Of a stretch of 64,000 bases of DNA, positions 54,268 to 63,999 are shown piece after piece. The position numbers and the translations under genes were made by a program. Below the pieces are notes generated by a model. It saw only the letters and a program-made list of their open reading frames with translations. It searched no databases and was not told the DNA's origin. The DNA is taken from positions 62,001 to 126,000 of the forward strand of contig NZ_JABMCB010000179.1 in NCBI RefSeq assembly GCF_013359935.1. Reading direction: 5' to 3'. Within the stretch, counting starts at the first letter, position 1; each line of letters begins with the position of its first letter. Origin of the DNA: Paenibacillus xylanilyticus. GTDB taxonomy: Bacteria > Bacillota > Bacilli > Paenibacillales > Paenibacillaceae.

Positions 54268-55152
54268 TCATGTTGTCTTCCTAAGCCACTTTTTCATAAA
54301 TCCCCTGATTCCTGTCAAGGTTCCGGACTGGTTAACCGCAGGTTCAGCCAGATAGCGAAGGGCGAGTCGCTGTATATCTCTGGAAGCTTTTGATTGGGGA
54401 TAGGCCAGACTATAAGGCACCTGTCTCTTCACCGCTTTTACGACATTCGGATCTTCAGAAACATACCCGAGCAAGGGGATATCGGTCTGCAAAAAACGTT
54501 TAGCTACCCCAGCTATTTTATCGGCCACCCGTTCCGATTCCTGTTCATTTTCAACGCGGTTAACGATCATCCGAAAAGGTGTAGCATTTTCCTGACCATG
54601 CATCACTTTGACCAGAGCATATGCATCTGTTATGGAAGTTGGTTCAGGTGTGGTTATAATCATACATTCGTCAGCTGCACCGATGAACTTCATATTCTCT
54701 CTAGAGAGCCCCGCACCGGTATCGAAAATGACATAGTCCATTTCTTGTGCAATCATTTCCACTTGCTCTGCAAAAAACTCCAAATCACGATCCGACAAAG
54801 AAAATAATTCTTTCATGCCCGATCCACCAGCTATATAGGGCAAGCCGTTCGCACCAAGCTGAATGATTTCCTGTATGGACTTTTGCCGATACAATAAATG
54901 ATACAAATTATAGGGAGATGTGGTCCCCATAAGGACATCAATATTGGCCATCCCGATATCTGCATCAAACACAAGTACCTTCCGCCCCAGAGTTTGTAAT
55001 GCAAGTGCAAAATTTAAAGTGAAGTTGGACTTTCCTACTCCGCCTTTTCCACTTGCAATGGTTAAGATCTTGGAAGAACGGCTGCGCTCCATACCGTCCT
55101 CTTCTCTGGGTGCTGACACCATACTTCGAAGTGAGGCTGCCTGGTCTCTCAT
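54268..55152 (-). CDS. flhG: MinD-like ATPase FlhG (YlxH)
   Basis: A 294-residue ParA/MinD-family ATPase. Deviant Walker A is GKGGVGKS (35-42), with FDADIGMANIDV near 68 and FDTGAGLSRENM near 148. The N-terminal RDQAASLR matches the DQAxxLR activator helix that stimulates FlhF GTPase. The C-terminal region has KKWLRK, a likely amphipathic membrane helix. FlhG controls flagellar number and placement with FlhF. The ATG overlaps the flhF stop (ATGA). Confidence 0.95.
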   Translation of the reverse strand: MRDQAASLRSMVSAPREEDGMERSRSSKILTIASGKGGVGKSNFTLNFALALQTLGRKVLVFDADIGMANIDVLMGTTSPYNLYHLLYRQKSIQEIIQLGANGLPYIAGGSGMKELFSLSDRDLEFFAEQVEMIAQEMDYVIFDTGAGLSRENMKFIGAADECMIITTPEPTSITDAYALVKVMHGQENATPFRMIVNRVENEQESERVADKIAGVAKRFLQTDIPLLGYVSEDPNVVKAVKRQVPYSLAYPQSKASRDIQRLALRYLAEPAVNQSGTLTGIRGFMKKWLRKTT

Positions 55153-56501
55153 TGTGCAAGTTCTCCCAGTAGTTGTTTAGTTAGGGACCCTGGATCAGGT
55201 TTTAACAAATCATCAGGAACGTTCTGTCCATTGGTCACATAGGCAAGTTTTAGCGGAAAACGATGCAAAAGATTAATCATCGGACCACACGTGCCGGTTT
55301 CGTCCATCTTGGTGAAGATGATTTTATCCAAACCATACTTACTGAAATGTTCAGTAATTTCGAACATATCCGTATTTTTGGATGTCATGCTCATGACCAG
55401 GAATGTTTCACTATTCTCTACAGGAGCCAGCAAGCTTTGTAACTCAGATACCAGCAGTTCGTTTCTATAGTTTCTTCCTGCGGTATCCATAAAGATCAGA
55501 TCACAATCCTGCAGGCGGGATATCGCTCGCTGTGTATCTCCGGGAGACTGCACAACCTCAAGCGGAACATTCAAAATGGAAGCGTAAGTTCTAAGCTGTT
55601 CCACTGCTGAAATACGATATGTGTCCGAAGTGATAAACCCGACTTTGCGATGATGTTTAAACATCTGCTCAGCAGCTAGTTTGGCAATAGTTGTTGTCTT
55701 ACCCACTCCTGTAGGTCCAGCAACATAGACAATTCGAGTCCCGGGTAATATGCCGGCATCAATACGTTCCTCTAGAAACTGTAAAATCTGTTGCTGAACT
55801 GACTGGACAATATCTTTTTCTTCCAGCACATTTGCATTTAACTGCGTCTCAGCCGCTTCAAACCATGACTCGAATACTTCTGCCGAAACTTCTTGGCCAA
55901 TCAGCTGTTCTCGTAGAGAATGAAACTCTTCAGGTAAAGGGTCAGCCAAAGCACTCTGCTTGGATAATTGAGTCATCATTCTTTTGAGGTCTTTCAGTTC
56001 AGACATCAATTCAACTTGCTGCCCCTGTTTTTCTCCCTCCAGCAGGGGAGAAGATGCTGAACCGGAAAAATCCGCTCCTTCCGGTCGCGGTTTATAATCC
56101 ATGCTTGAATCAAATTTACCGATCCCAAAGGCTGATTCGATGTTACTCGATCCAGACTTGGCAGCGGTCTCCTTGTGTTGTTCATTCACATCCTGATCTG
56201 CAACATTGGCAGGAGATTCATTAGCTTCGTTTGCAAATGAACGAGCCGTTTGCCGATACGCTTCAGGAACAAATGCACGCGGTACTGGTGTAAATGGATT
56301 CTGCACTTGCTTTTTTGCTTCTTTTTTCTCTTCTTCTTCAACTGCCGCCACAACTTCAATTCTTTTTTTGCGAAACATTCCCATCATTCCGCCCACCTTG
56401 ATTTCTTTGGTGGACAGAATGACAGCGTCACTTCCCAGGTCTTTACGAATTTGAAGCATCGCTTCGGGCATGGTCTCAACAATATATTGTTTTACTCTCA
56501 T
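55149..56501 (-). CDS. flhF: SRP-family GTPase FlhF
   Basis: A 450-residue flagellar-placement GTPase. A B domain of low conservation (about 55-180, Glu/Lys- and Ser-rich) is followed by an N domain (about 190-250) and the G domain, with GPTGVGKT at 262-269, DTAGRNY, TKMDETGTCG and the SRP-type C-terminus. It binds the membrane at the future flagellar site and is switched by FlhG. The ATG overlaps the flhA stop, and its stop overlaps the flhG start, so the three are tightly coupled. Confidence 0.96.
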   Translation of the reverse strand: MRVKQYIVETMPEAMLQIRKDLGSDAVILSTKEIKVGGMMGMFRKKRIEVVAAVEEEEKKEAKKQVQNPFTPVPRAFVPEAYRQTARSFANEANESPANVADQDVNEQHKETAAKSGSSNIESAFGIGKFDSSMDYKPRPEGADFSGSASSPLLEGEKQGQQVELMSELKDLKRMMTQLSKQSALADPLPEEFHSLREQLIGQEVSAEVFESWFEAAETQLNANVLEEKDIVQSVQQQILQFLEERIDAGILPGTRIVYVAGPTGVGKTTTIAKLAAEQMFKHHRKVGFITSDTYRISAVEQLRTYASILNVPLEVVQSPGDTQRAISRLQDCDLIFMDTAGRNYRNELLVSELQSLLAPVENSETFLVMSMTSKNTDMFEITEHFSKYGLDKIIFTKMDETGTCGPMINLLHRFPLKLAYVTNGQNVPDDLLKPDPGSLTKQLLGELAQ

Positions 56502-58531
56502 AAGTTCACCACTCCGACACTTTGGATTTCAACATTCGGTTCCAACTCACTATAGGAAAGTACCGGTATGTCCTGCATGGTACGTTCAATGACTTGACGC
56601 AGATACATACGAATGGTTGGAGAAGTTAATACAACAGGTTGTTGACCTGATTGGATCAGTCGATTGACCTGTGCGGTCAATTTTTGATATACACTCTGTG
56701 TGGAAGCAGGGTCCAATGCAAGATAACTACCCTGATCGGATTGCTGCACACTCTCGGCAATTTTCTTCTCCAGTCCAGGTCCAACCGTAATCACTCTGAG
56801 CGTTTCACCTTTTTGGGAGAACTGTTGAGTGATTTGACGGGAGAGCGATTGTCTTACGTACTCTGTCAGAACATCCGGGTCTTTTGTATACGTCCCGTAA
56901 TCTGCCAGTGTCTCGAAGATCGTGACCATATCTCGAATCGAGATCTTCTCACGCAGAAGTTTAGCCAACACTTTTTGTACATCCCCAATGGCCAAAACCG
57001 AAGGAATCAGCTCATCCACAAGTGCAGCATAGTTCTCTCTGAGATTATCCACAAGCGCTTTCGTCTCTTGTCTGCCAAGCAACTCATGCGCATGTTTCTT
57101 GATCAGTTCCGTCAGATGGGTTGCAACAACGGAAGGAGGATCCACAACCGTGTAACCTGCAAGCTCAGCGCGATCTTTGGTCACTTCGTCGATCCAGAGG
57201 GCAGGAAGACCAAAAGCCGGTTCCGTCGTTTCAATACCAGTGACAGACTCTTCTTCATAACCTGGACTCATAGCCAGATAATGGTTAAGCAGCAATTCAC
57301 CGCCTCCAACCACATTACCCTTGATCTTAATGACATACTCATTAGGCCTTAATTGAATGTTATCTCGAATCCGTATCACCGGAACCACGAGTCCCAATTC
57401 AAGTGCACATTGTCTACGTATCATAATAATCCGATCCAATAGATCTCCGCCCTGCTGATTATCAGCGAGAGGGATCAAACCGTATCCAAATTCGAATTCG
57501 ATCGGATCCACCTGAAGCAAATTAATTACGCTTTCTGGACTTCTAACCTCTTCAATCTGCTGCTCCTCCTCCATCTGTTCTTCTGCCTCCTGTTTGGATT
57601 TCAGATTATTCTGCATCCTCCAAGCGGCAAATGCCAATATACCCGCCAAAGGTATTGTCGTTATGGCATGAATCGGAGTGAAGAAACCAAGCATTGCGAT
57701 TACAAAAGCTACAATATAAATGAGCGTCGGGTATGTAAACAACTGCCCCGTAATATCATCTGCCAAATTCCCTTCGGATGACGCTCTTGTGACAATAAGT
57801 CCCGCTGCTGTTGAAATCAATAGAGCAGGAATCTGACTTACCAATCCATCCCCGATTGTTAATACAGAGTACGTGGATAATGCATCTGCAAACGAGAGGC
57901 CATGCACGGTCATACCGATGATAAACCCACCAATGAGATTGATCAGCAAGATGATAATACTTGCGATGGCGTCTCCTTTTACGAATTTACTCGCCCCGTC
58001 CATTGCTCCGTAGAAATCAGCTTCTCTCTCAATTTTGGAACGACGCTCACGCGCCTGTTGCTCATTGATCAAGCCTGCATTTAAATCCGCATCAATACTC
58101 ATCTGTTTACCAGGCATCGCATCGAGTGTAAAACGAGCTGCAACTTCTGCTACACGTTCTGACCCCTTGGTGATAACGATAAACTGAACAACGACCAGTA
58201 TAAGAAAGACGATAAAACCAATAGCAATCTGACCGCCTGCGATCCAGCTACCAAACGTTGCTACGACAGATCCCGCGTCTCCATTTCCGAGAATCAGCTT
58301 CGTTGTTGAAATATTTAAAGCTAATCGAAACAGTGTCGTAATCAACAGCAATGCCGGAAAGATGGAGAATTGCAACGCTTCCTTGCTGTTCATTGCAACG
58401 AGCAGTATCATCAATGCAAGTGAAATGTTAACAACAAGCAGCATATCCAACAACCAGGTTGGGATCGGGAGAATCATCATCAACACAATGCCGATGATAC
58501 CCGCAAGGACAGCAATATCTTTAGTTTTCAA
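56498..58531 (-). CDS. flhA: Flagellar export gate protein FlhA
   Basis: A 677-residue inner-membrane protein with eight N-terminal helices (about 5-310) and the FHIPEP region (RFTLDAMPGKQMSIDADLNAG near 140-160). A linker (about 310-335, Glu/Gln-rich) leads to the cytoplasmic domain that docks substrates and chaperones. It uses the proton gradient for export. The start is TTG at 58531, 11 bases after GGAGG. It lies between flhB and flhF as in B. subtilis. Confidence 0.97.
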   Translation of the reverse strand: MKTKDIAVLAGIIGIVLMMILPIPTWLLDMLLVVNISLALMILLVAMNSKEALQFSIFPALLLITTLFRLALNISTTKLILGNGDAGSVVATFGSWIAGGQIAIGFIVFLILVVVQFIVITKGSERVAEVAARFTLDAMPGKQMSIDADLNAGLINEQQARERRSKIEREADFYGAMDGASKFVKGDAIASIIILLINLIGGFIIGMTVHGLSFADALSTYSVLTIGDGLVSQIPALLISTAAGLIVTRASSEGNLADDITGQLFTYPTLIYIVAFVIAMLGFFTPIHAITTIPLAGILAFAAWRMQNNLKSKQEAEEQMEEEQQIEEVRSPESVINLLQVDPIEFEFGYGLIPLADNQQGGDLLDRIIMIRRQCALELGLVVPVIRIRDNIQLRPNEYVIKIKGNVVGGGELLLNHYLAMSPGYEEESVTGIETTEPAFGLPALWIDEVTKDRAELAGYTVVDPPSVVATHLTELIKKHAHELLGRQETKALVDNLRENYAALVDELIPSVLAIGDVQKVLAKLLREKISIRDMVTIFETLADYGTYTKDPDVLTEYVRQSLSRQITQQFSQKGETLRVITVGPGLEKKIAESVQQSDQGSYLALDPASTQSVYQKLTAQVNRLIQSGQQPVVLTSPTIRMYLRQVIERTMQDIPVLSYSELEPNVEIQSVGVVNL

Positions 58532-58555
58532 TGAATGTACGGCCTCCGATCCCTT

Positions 58556-59638
58556 TTATTTCGTTCTGCCCTTTAATTTATATACATAAGCCAGCACTTC
58601 GGCTACCGCTTGAAACAAATCAGCCGGTATGGCGTCGCCAATCTCGGCCCTCTGGAACAATGCCCGTGCCAGCGGCTTGTTTTCCATTGTAATGACACCG
58701 TGCTCTTTGGCAATTTCCCTAATGCGCAAGGCGACATAATCCTGACCTTTGGCAACAATCTGAGGTGCTTCCATCTCGGAACCTTCATACTTTAGCGCAA
58801 CCGCAAAGTGCGTCGGGTTCGTGATGATCACATCTGCATTGGGAACTTCTTGCATCATGCGCTGTACAGCCATACGACGCTGTCGTTCCCTGATTTTACC
58901 TTTGATCAGCGGGTCACCTTCCATTTTTTTGTACTCATCCTTGATGTCCTGCTTGGACATCCGAATGTTTTTCTCGTAATCATATTTCTGATACATGTAG
59001 TCGAATACTGCAAGTACCATTAAGGCAACAGCAATCTTGACACCCAGATTCAGGGTGATTGAAGCTGAAAAATGTAAAATGGCATCCAGAGAATAATGAG
59101 AAAGCGATGCAATTTCCGATTGGTAACTTATAATCGTACTGTAAACAAGGTATCCGATAATCAACATTTTCAAAATGGATTTTGCAAACTCCACCAACGA
59201 GCGGAGTGAGAAAATGTTTTTGAATCCTTTGATTGGATCTAGCTTTTCAAGCTTTGGCTTCAATCCTTCTCCTACAAGGAGAAAACCAACCTGCATATAA
59301 TTGACTATCAATCCGACAAGTGCAGCACCAAGCAGTACGGGGGCAAGCAGCAGCATGACTTCAATGCCATAACGCATCATAAGGGCCATTACATTCTCGC
59401 CGGTGATCTCCAAGCTCAGTCGATTCATAAAGATATCCGTGAATAACCGGACGATGCGTTCTTTGTAAAAGTTACTAAATACCATCATGATTAAAAAGGT
59501 GAACAGGAGAATGGATGCCCCAGAGATCTCCATACTTTTGACAACCTGTCCCTTTTTGCGCGTATCCTGCCTTTTTTTCGGGGTGGCTTTCTCTGTCTTC
59601 TCCCCTGCGAATAACTGAAGGTCCAGTTGAAATTTCAT
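58556..59638 (-). CDS. flhB: Flagellar export switch protein FlhB
   Basis: A 360-residue membrane protein with four helices (about 38-215) and a cytoplasmic domain bearing the self-cleavage site NPTH at 274-277, which sets the change from hook to filament export. The N-terminus has the EKTEKATPKK motif. Start ATG; the stop is 24 bases before flhA. Downstream it shares the order fliP-fliQ-fliR-flhB-flhA. Confidence 0.97.
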   Translation of the reverse strand: MKFQLDLQLFAGEKTEKATPKKRQDTRKKGQVVKSMEISGASILLFTFLIMMVFSNFYKERIVRLFTDIFMNRLSLEITGENVMALMMRYGIEVMLLLAPVLLGAALVGLIVNYMQVGFLLVGEGLKPKLEKLDPIKGFKNIFSLRSLVEFAKSILKMLIIGYLVYSTIISYQSEIASLSHYSLDAILHFSASITLNLGVKIAVALMVLAVFDYMYQKYDYEKNIRMSKQDIKDEYKKMEGDPLIKGKIRERQRRMAVQRMMQEVPNADVIITNPTHFAVALKYEGSEMEAPQIVAKGQDYVALRIREIAKEHGVITMENKPLARALFQRAEIGDAIPADLFQAVAEVLAYVYKLKGRTK

Positions 59639-59662
59639 TTTAAATCCTGTCCTCCGTTTCCT

Positions 59663-60451
59663 TTAACCTGGCCTCTGTCCGATCGTCCCAAGCAATTTTT
59701 CCATAGATCTAAACATTGCTTCGAACAATTGGCCAAATACAAAGGCGAAGCTCGGAACCATCAAAAGCAATATGGCGATCCCCACCAGGACCTTTAACGG
59801 CATACCGACAGCAAACACATTGAATTGAGGAGCAGTTTTAGCCAGAAAGCCCAGTCCCACATCCGTCAAAAACAAAGCCACTACAATAGGTGCCGACATT
59901 TGAAAGGCAAGCATAAAGGCCTCCCCTAACGTATGAACGAGAAACTCAGCAATACTCCCATCGGCCAATCGTATGAAAAAGGCATTGGATAACGGTATCC
60001 AGCGATAGCTGTAAACTATGGCATCCAGAAGATAGTGGTGACCATTCATCGTCAGGAAAAGCAGCATAGCAAAAGCGTATTTGAAATTACCTGTCAGCGG
60101 TGCCGAAGCCCCCGTCATCGGGTCAAAAACATTCGCCATACCAAAGCCAATCTGAAGATCAATAAATGTTCCAGCGGTCTGCACAGCTGTCATGATCAAA
60201 TAGGCTACAAACCCTAGCAGCAAACCTATTAGTATCTCTCGGATAATCAATAGGATGTAACTCAGATCGGTAGGCACTTCCTGATTCATGCCATAAACGA
60301 CATAAACCGTTAATGTCACAAATGCCGATAAACCCACCTTAATGGAATTCGGGACATTTCGAGCTGAAAACACTGGTGCAGTTACAAAAAATGATGCAAT
60401 TCGACAAAACATAAGCAGAGCGACAGGAAAACTTTGCAGCAATGTCTCCAT
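59663..60451 (-). CDS. fliR: Flagellar export gate protein FliR
   Basis: A 262-residue integral membrane protein with about six helices. Conserved PVFSARNVPNSIKVGLSAFVTL near 25-46, and FIDLQIGFGMANVFDPMTGASAPL near 116-140. It forms the FliPQR export channel with FliP and FliQ. Start ATG; it follows fliQ by ten bases. Confidence 0.95.
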   Translation of the reverse strand: METLLQSFPVALLMFCRIASFFVTAPVFSARNVPNSIKVGLSAFVTLTVYVVYGMNQEVPTDLSYILLIIREILIGLLLGFVAYLIMTAVQTAGTFIDLQIGFGMANVFDPMTGASAPLTGNFKYAFAMLLFLTMNGHHYLLDAIVYSYRWIPLSNAFFIRLADGSIAEFLVHTLGEAFMLAFQMSAPIVVALFLTDVGLGFLAKTAPQFNVFAVGMPLKVLVGIAILLLMVPSFAFVFGQLFEAMFRSMEKLLGTIGQRPG

Positions 60452-60461
60452 CGGCGAAAGC

Positions 60462-60731
60462 CTACCCTATATATCTGTATAAATTATCAAGAATGTTATA
60501 CGTGAAATCTACCAAAATATTTAAAATCCATGGCCCAAATAAGAGCACTGCCAAAAGTACGGCAATAATTTTAGGAACAAAGGCTAATGTCTGCTCCTGA
60601 ATTTGGGTTGTTGCCTGAAATACACTGATAATGAGACCCACAACTAGAGCCAGTATAAGCATGGGTGCGCTGGCCAGCAGTGACGTATATACTGCTTTCC
60701 CGGCCAGACCTATAATAAATTCTGAAGTCAT
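60462..60731 (-). CDS. fliQ: Flagellar export gate protein FliQ
   Basis: An 89-residue protein, the exact family length, with two membrane helices (about 13-37 and 50-75) around the loop FQATTQIQEQTLAFVPKI. It is part of the FliPQR pore. Start ATG after GGAGG; it lies 25 bases from fliP. Confidence 0.95.
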   Translation of the reverse strand: MTSEFIIGLAGKAVYTSLLASAPMLILALVVGLIISVFQATTQIQEQTLAFVPKIIAVLLAVLLFGPWILNILVDFTYNILDNLYRYIG

Positions 60732-60756
60732 GACCGTCCTCCTTTAACTTTCCTGC

Positions 60757-61512
60757 TCATGTGTTAAAGCTCAGCAACAGTGACTTCACTACAAGATACC
60801 AGCCATCGACAAGGACAAATAACAATATCTTAAATGGTAATGAGATCATGACCGGTGGAAGCATCATCATCCCCATAGCCATTAGCGTACTTGCAACCAC
60901 GATGTCTATGACCAGGAATGGTATGAATATCATAAATCCCATCTGGAATGCTGTCTTCAATTCACTTATTGCATACGCTGGCACCATGACAGTGATCGGT
61001 ATATCTTGATAAGTTTCCGGTTGTTCGGTCTGATTATATTTCATAAATAGCAGTAAATCCTTCTCCCTGGTATGGGAGAACATAAATTTCTTTATGGGAT
61101 CCTGAGCCTTTTCAAGCGCTTCCGTTTGCGTGATGTCTCCTTTGAGATAGGGTTGAAGTGCTACCTGATTAATAGAAGACAGTGTCGGTGACATGATAAA
61201 CAGTGTCAGGAAGAGCGCTAAACCGACAAGCACCTGATTGGGCGGCATTTGTTGCGTTCCCAAGGATGTCCGTATAAAACCGAGAACGATAACAATTCGG
61301 GTGAAACTGGTCATTAACACCAGTATTGCAGGCGCTATACTTAACACCGTAATTAAGAGAATAATGGACAGAGAACTCGTACTAGGTGTTCCCCCATCTC
61401 CGCTTCCGATTTGAATATCGATGTTCGGTATCGGTTCGGCAAAGGCGACCGTCACAGATGCCAGGCTGATAAGCCCCATCAAACAACATGCTAGCCAAAT
61501 CTTTTTCTTCAT
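60757..61512 (-). CDS. fliP: Flagellar export gate protein FliP
   Basis: A 251-residue protein with a cleavable-type signal peptide (about 1-25, ending in FAEP), then four membrane helices. Conserved: TSFTRIVIVLGFIRTSLGTQQMPPNQVLVGLALFLT (about 67-102) and the C-terminal FKILLFVLVDGW. It forms the FliPQR core and its assembly uses FliO. Its ATG overlaps the fliO stop (ATGA). Confidence 0.96.
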   Translation of the reverse strand: MKKKIWLACCLMGLISLASVTVAFAEPIPNIDIQIGSGDGGTPSTSSLSIILLITVLSIAPAILVLMTSFTRIVIVLGFIRTSLGTQQMPPNQVLVGLALFLTLFIMSPTLSSINQVALQPYLKGDITQTEALEKAQDPIKKFMFSHTREKDLLLFMKYNQTEQPETYQDIPITVMVPAYAISELKTAFQMGFMIFIPFLVIDIVVASTLMAMGMMMLPPVMISLPFKILLFVLVDGWYLVVKSLLLSFNT

Positions 61513-62051
61513 GAATCCCTCGACCGATCTGTAGTATTGTCTTCTTCCAGGAGCTTTTCCATCTTTTCTTTTCGGTTAGGCATCTGCCGAAGTTTCGACT
61601 CGAACAGTTCGTGAAAAGAGGCTGTGTCCTCAATTTCCATTTCCCGTGGCGGTTCTTTCTTACGCAAGCGGGCTGCCAACTTGTCAATTATCGGTGAAAG
61701 GCTTCCCTGTTGTGAAGAAGCTTCTCTCTCAAATGAATCAACAATTCTTTGCGCCTCTTCCAGATCCGAGATTTTGTCCAGCAATTGTATATTCTCGCCT
61801 ACGCCAACCAAATAGACATTGCCACCAATTTCTATGATCTGCAGAGACTTGTTGGGCCCCAGCCCCACACCACCCAAAATACGGACTGTGCCGCTTCGAA
61901 ACCATTGTTGATTTCGTTTGTTCAAAAAACGGAGCAGGTAAACGATAAGGACCAGGATGACGGCCAGGACGACAATCACCCATACAAGCTGAAAATAATA
62001 GTTGGTCCCAACGTCAGCTTCTCCAGGAATTCCACCCTGCGCCATCATCAT
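61509..62051 (-). CDS. fliO: Flagellar assembly protein FliO (FliZ)
   Basis: A 180-residue FliO-type protein: one membrane helix (about 19-42), then a basic juxtamembrane region (RFLNKRNQQWF), a beta-rich FliO domain (RILGGVGLGPNKSLQIIEIGGNVYLVGVGENIQLL, about 57-92) and a charged C-terminal tail. FliO chaperones FliP complex assembly. The ATG lies just after cheY; it overlaps fliP. Length and place match B. subtilis FliZ. Confidence 0.9.
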   Translation of the reverse strand: MMMAQGGIPGEADVGTNYYFQLVWVIVVLAVILVLIVYLLRFLNKRNQQWFRSGTVRILGGVGLGPNKSLQIIEIGGNVYLVGVGENIQLLDKISDLEEAQRIVDSFEREASSQQGSLSPIIDKLAARLRKKEPPREMEIEDTASFHELFESKLRQMPNRKEKMEKLLEEDNTTDRSRDS

Positions 62052-62056
62052 GTGTC

Positions 62057-62422
62057 TTAAACTCCCAGCGTTTTGCTGATTGCTTCGATGACCCGGTCAG
62101 ACTGGAATGGCTTAACGATGAAATCTTTGGCACCAGCCTGAATTGCATCAATTACCATTGCTTGTTGTCCCATAGCTGAACACATAATGACTTTAGCGTT
62201 CGCATCGATTTTCTTGATTTCTTTCAGTGCTGCGATTCCATCCATCTCAGGCATGGTGATATCCATCGTGATCAGATCAGGACGAAGTTCCTTAAATTTC
62301 TCAATTGCTTGTGCTCCATCCTGAGCCTCGCCAACGACCTCGTATCCGTTTTTGGACAAAATGTCCCGGATCATCATTCTCATAAATGCAGCGTCGTCCA
62401 CGACTAAAATTCGGTTTGCCAT
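62057..62422 (-). CDS. cheY: Chemotaxis response regulator CheY
   Basis: A 121-residue single-domain receiver: acidic pair DDAAF near 9-10, phosphorylation Asp in DLITMDITMPEMDG (about residue 54), conserved Ser/Thr (IMCSAMGQ near 84) and Lys in KDFIVKPF near 106. Phosphorylated CheY binds the FliM/FliY switch. It lies between fliY and fliO as in B. subtilis. Start ATG after GGGAGG. Confidence 0.97.
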   Translation of the reverse strand: MANRILVVDDAAFMRMMIRDILSKNGYEVVGEAQDGAQAIEKFKELRPDLITMDITMPEMDGIAALKEIKKIDANAKVIMCSAMGQQAMVIDAIQAGAKDFIVKPFQSDRVIEAISKTLGV

Positions 62423-62450
62423 CTTGATTCAAGTCCTCCCTAAATTGTGC

Positions 62451-63716
62451 TTATTGTAATTTCTGAATTCGGTCCCATTGGCTTACGATATCTATAACAC
62501 GAACACCAAAGTTTTCATCGATGACGACAACTTCTCCCTTGGCGATCAGTTTGTTATTGACCAAAATATCGACAGGTTCGCCGGCCAGTTTATCCAGTTC
62601 GACAATTGAACCTTGTGAGAGTTCCAATATATCCTTAATTTGCTTCTGGGTCCTTCCTAATTCTACGGTGACTTTAAGGGGAATGTCCATCAATAAATTC
62701 AAATTATTTTCGTCCACTTGACCGTAAGCCCCATTTTGTAAATTAGCAAACTGGACGGGTTGTACATTTACATTCCTGTTCGGCATTCCGCCGTAATGCT
62801 GTGGTACACCGTATGGTTGCTGCGGAGGCATGCCATAAGGCTGTTGTGGCGGCATTCCTTGTGGCATACCCATTGGTGCCTGTCCATATCCGTTATAGTC
62901 TGGAGCAGGCGGCTGAGAAGCCTGTGGAGGCACTTGTTGCTGAACCGGTGGCTCAGGTGCCACTGGTGGAGCTGCTGCTGCCGGTGCCGTCTGTGATGGT
63001 GTTGTTACTGGTGCATTAGCCGTTGATTCCTGTGCACCACCAATCAACATGTCCACCATATGTTTGGCGAAATCAACAGGCAAAAGCTGCATCAGATTGG
63101 AGTCAATCAGATCACCAATCAGGAGACGGAACGAAACTTGAATCAACGTCTCGTCATGCGGAAGACTGCTGACACCCTCGCCACTTTCCATGTTAAGAAT
63201 ATCAATGCCTGGTGGAGAGATATTTACAAATCGATTGAAGATCGTAGACATGGAGGTTGCAGATGAACCCATCATTTGATTCATGGCTTCCTGAACTGCA
63301 CTAATATGGATTTCGTTCAGTTCTTCATCTGCAGGATTGCCTTCACCCCCGAGCATCAGATCAGCAATGACTTGGGCATCACGCTTTTTAATCACAAGTG
63401 AATTAATTCCTTCAAATCCATCCACATAATTCACATGTACCGCAACATGCGGCTTGGGAAAAGCTTCCTCAAATTGCGAACGGCTGATGATGGATACTTT
63501 CGGTGTAGTAATATCTACTTTCAATCCCAATAGCGTGGACAAAGCTGTTGCAGCGCTACCGAATGTAATATTACCAATCTCCCCCAATGCATCTTGTTCA
63601 AGCTCAGTCAAAAAGTCGTCAACCGTTTTTTCAACCGGTTCCGTGCTGCTCATCGATTCGGATTGCCTGAGCAAAGCATCGATTTCTTCTTGGGACAAAT
63701 AATCCTTACTCGTCAA
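62451..63716 (-). CDS. fliY: Flagellar motor switch phosphatase FliY (FliN-type)
   Basis: A 421-residue switch protein. An N-terminal CheY-binding segment (LSQEEIDALLRQSE) is followed by a CheC-like phosphatase domain (about 35-215, QDALGEIGNITFGSAATALS and AVQEAMNQMMGSS). A Pro/Gln/Met/Tyr-rich linker (about 225-325, with three near-copies of PPQQPYG) leads to a C-terminal FliN/SpoA domain (about 340-420, MDIPLKVTVELGRTQKQIKDILEL). The TTG at 63716 (MTSKDYLSQEE) was chosen because GAAGGAG lies nine bases upstream; it overlaps the fliM end. A TTG at 63740 lacks a site. Confidence 0.93.
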   Translation of the reverse strand: MTSKDYLSQEEIDALLRQSESMSSTEPVEKTVDDFLTELEQDALGEIGNITFGSAATALSTLLGLKVDITTPKVSIISRSQFEEAFPKPHVAVHVNYVDGFEGINSLVIKKRDAQVIADLMLGGEGNPADEELNEIHISAVQEAMNQMMGSSATSMSTIFNRFVNISPPGIDILNMESGEGVSSLPHDETLIQVSFRLLIGDLIDSNLMQLLPVDFAKHMVDMLIGGAQESTANAPVTTPSQTAPAAAAPPVAPEPPVQQQVPPQASQPPAPDYNGYGQAPMGMPQGMPPQQPYGMPPQQPYGVPQHYGGMPNRNVNVQPVQFANLQNGAYGQVDENNLNLLMDIPLKVTVELGRTQKQIKDILELSQGSIVELDKLAGEPVDILVNNKLIAKGEVVVIDENFGVRVIDIVSQWDRIQKLQ

Positions 63717-63999
63717 ATTCTTCAACTCCTTCGGTGACAATCTTGTCTATTTGCACAGCCACACGGTCTTTAATCGTTCCCGGACTGCCCATATACTTCA
63801 ACCTGTCGCCAACTTTGATGGATAATCCCTCTTCAACCGGTTTGTTTAACGTAATAACATCGCCAACCGATAGGCCTAGGAATTCCGAGATCGAAATCCT
63901 GGATTCTCCCAACTCAGCTACAATCGGCAATTTGGCTTTATTCACACGTTCTCTAAGAGCATCGTACTCTTCAGGAGCCCTCGTTTTTTTCTCTGAAAC
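63706..63999 (-). CDS. fliM: Flagellar motor switch protein FliM, 3' part only
   Basis: The frame is open to the window edge; 97 residues and the stop are visible, and the 5' end lies beyond base 64000. The visible part is the C-terminal FliN-like SpoA domain (VNKAKLPIVAELGESRISISEFLGLSVGDVITL, then a beta-rich GDRLKYMGSPGTIKDRVAVQI). It is immediately followed by fliY, the usual switch gene order. FliM binds CheY-P and sets the rotation sense. Confidence 0.95.
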   Translation of the reverse strand, partial: VSEKKTRAPEEYDALRERVNKAKLPIVAELGESRISISEFLGLSVGDVITLNKPVEEGLSIKVGDRLKYMGSPGTIKDRVAVQIDKIVTEGVEEFDE

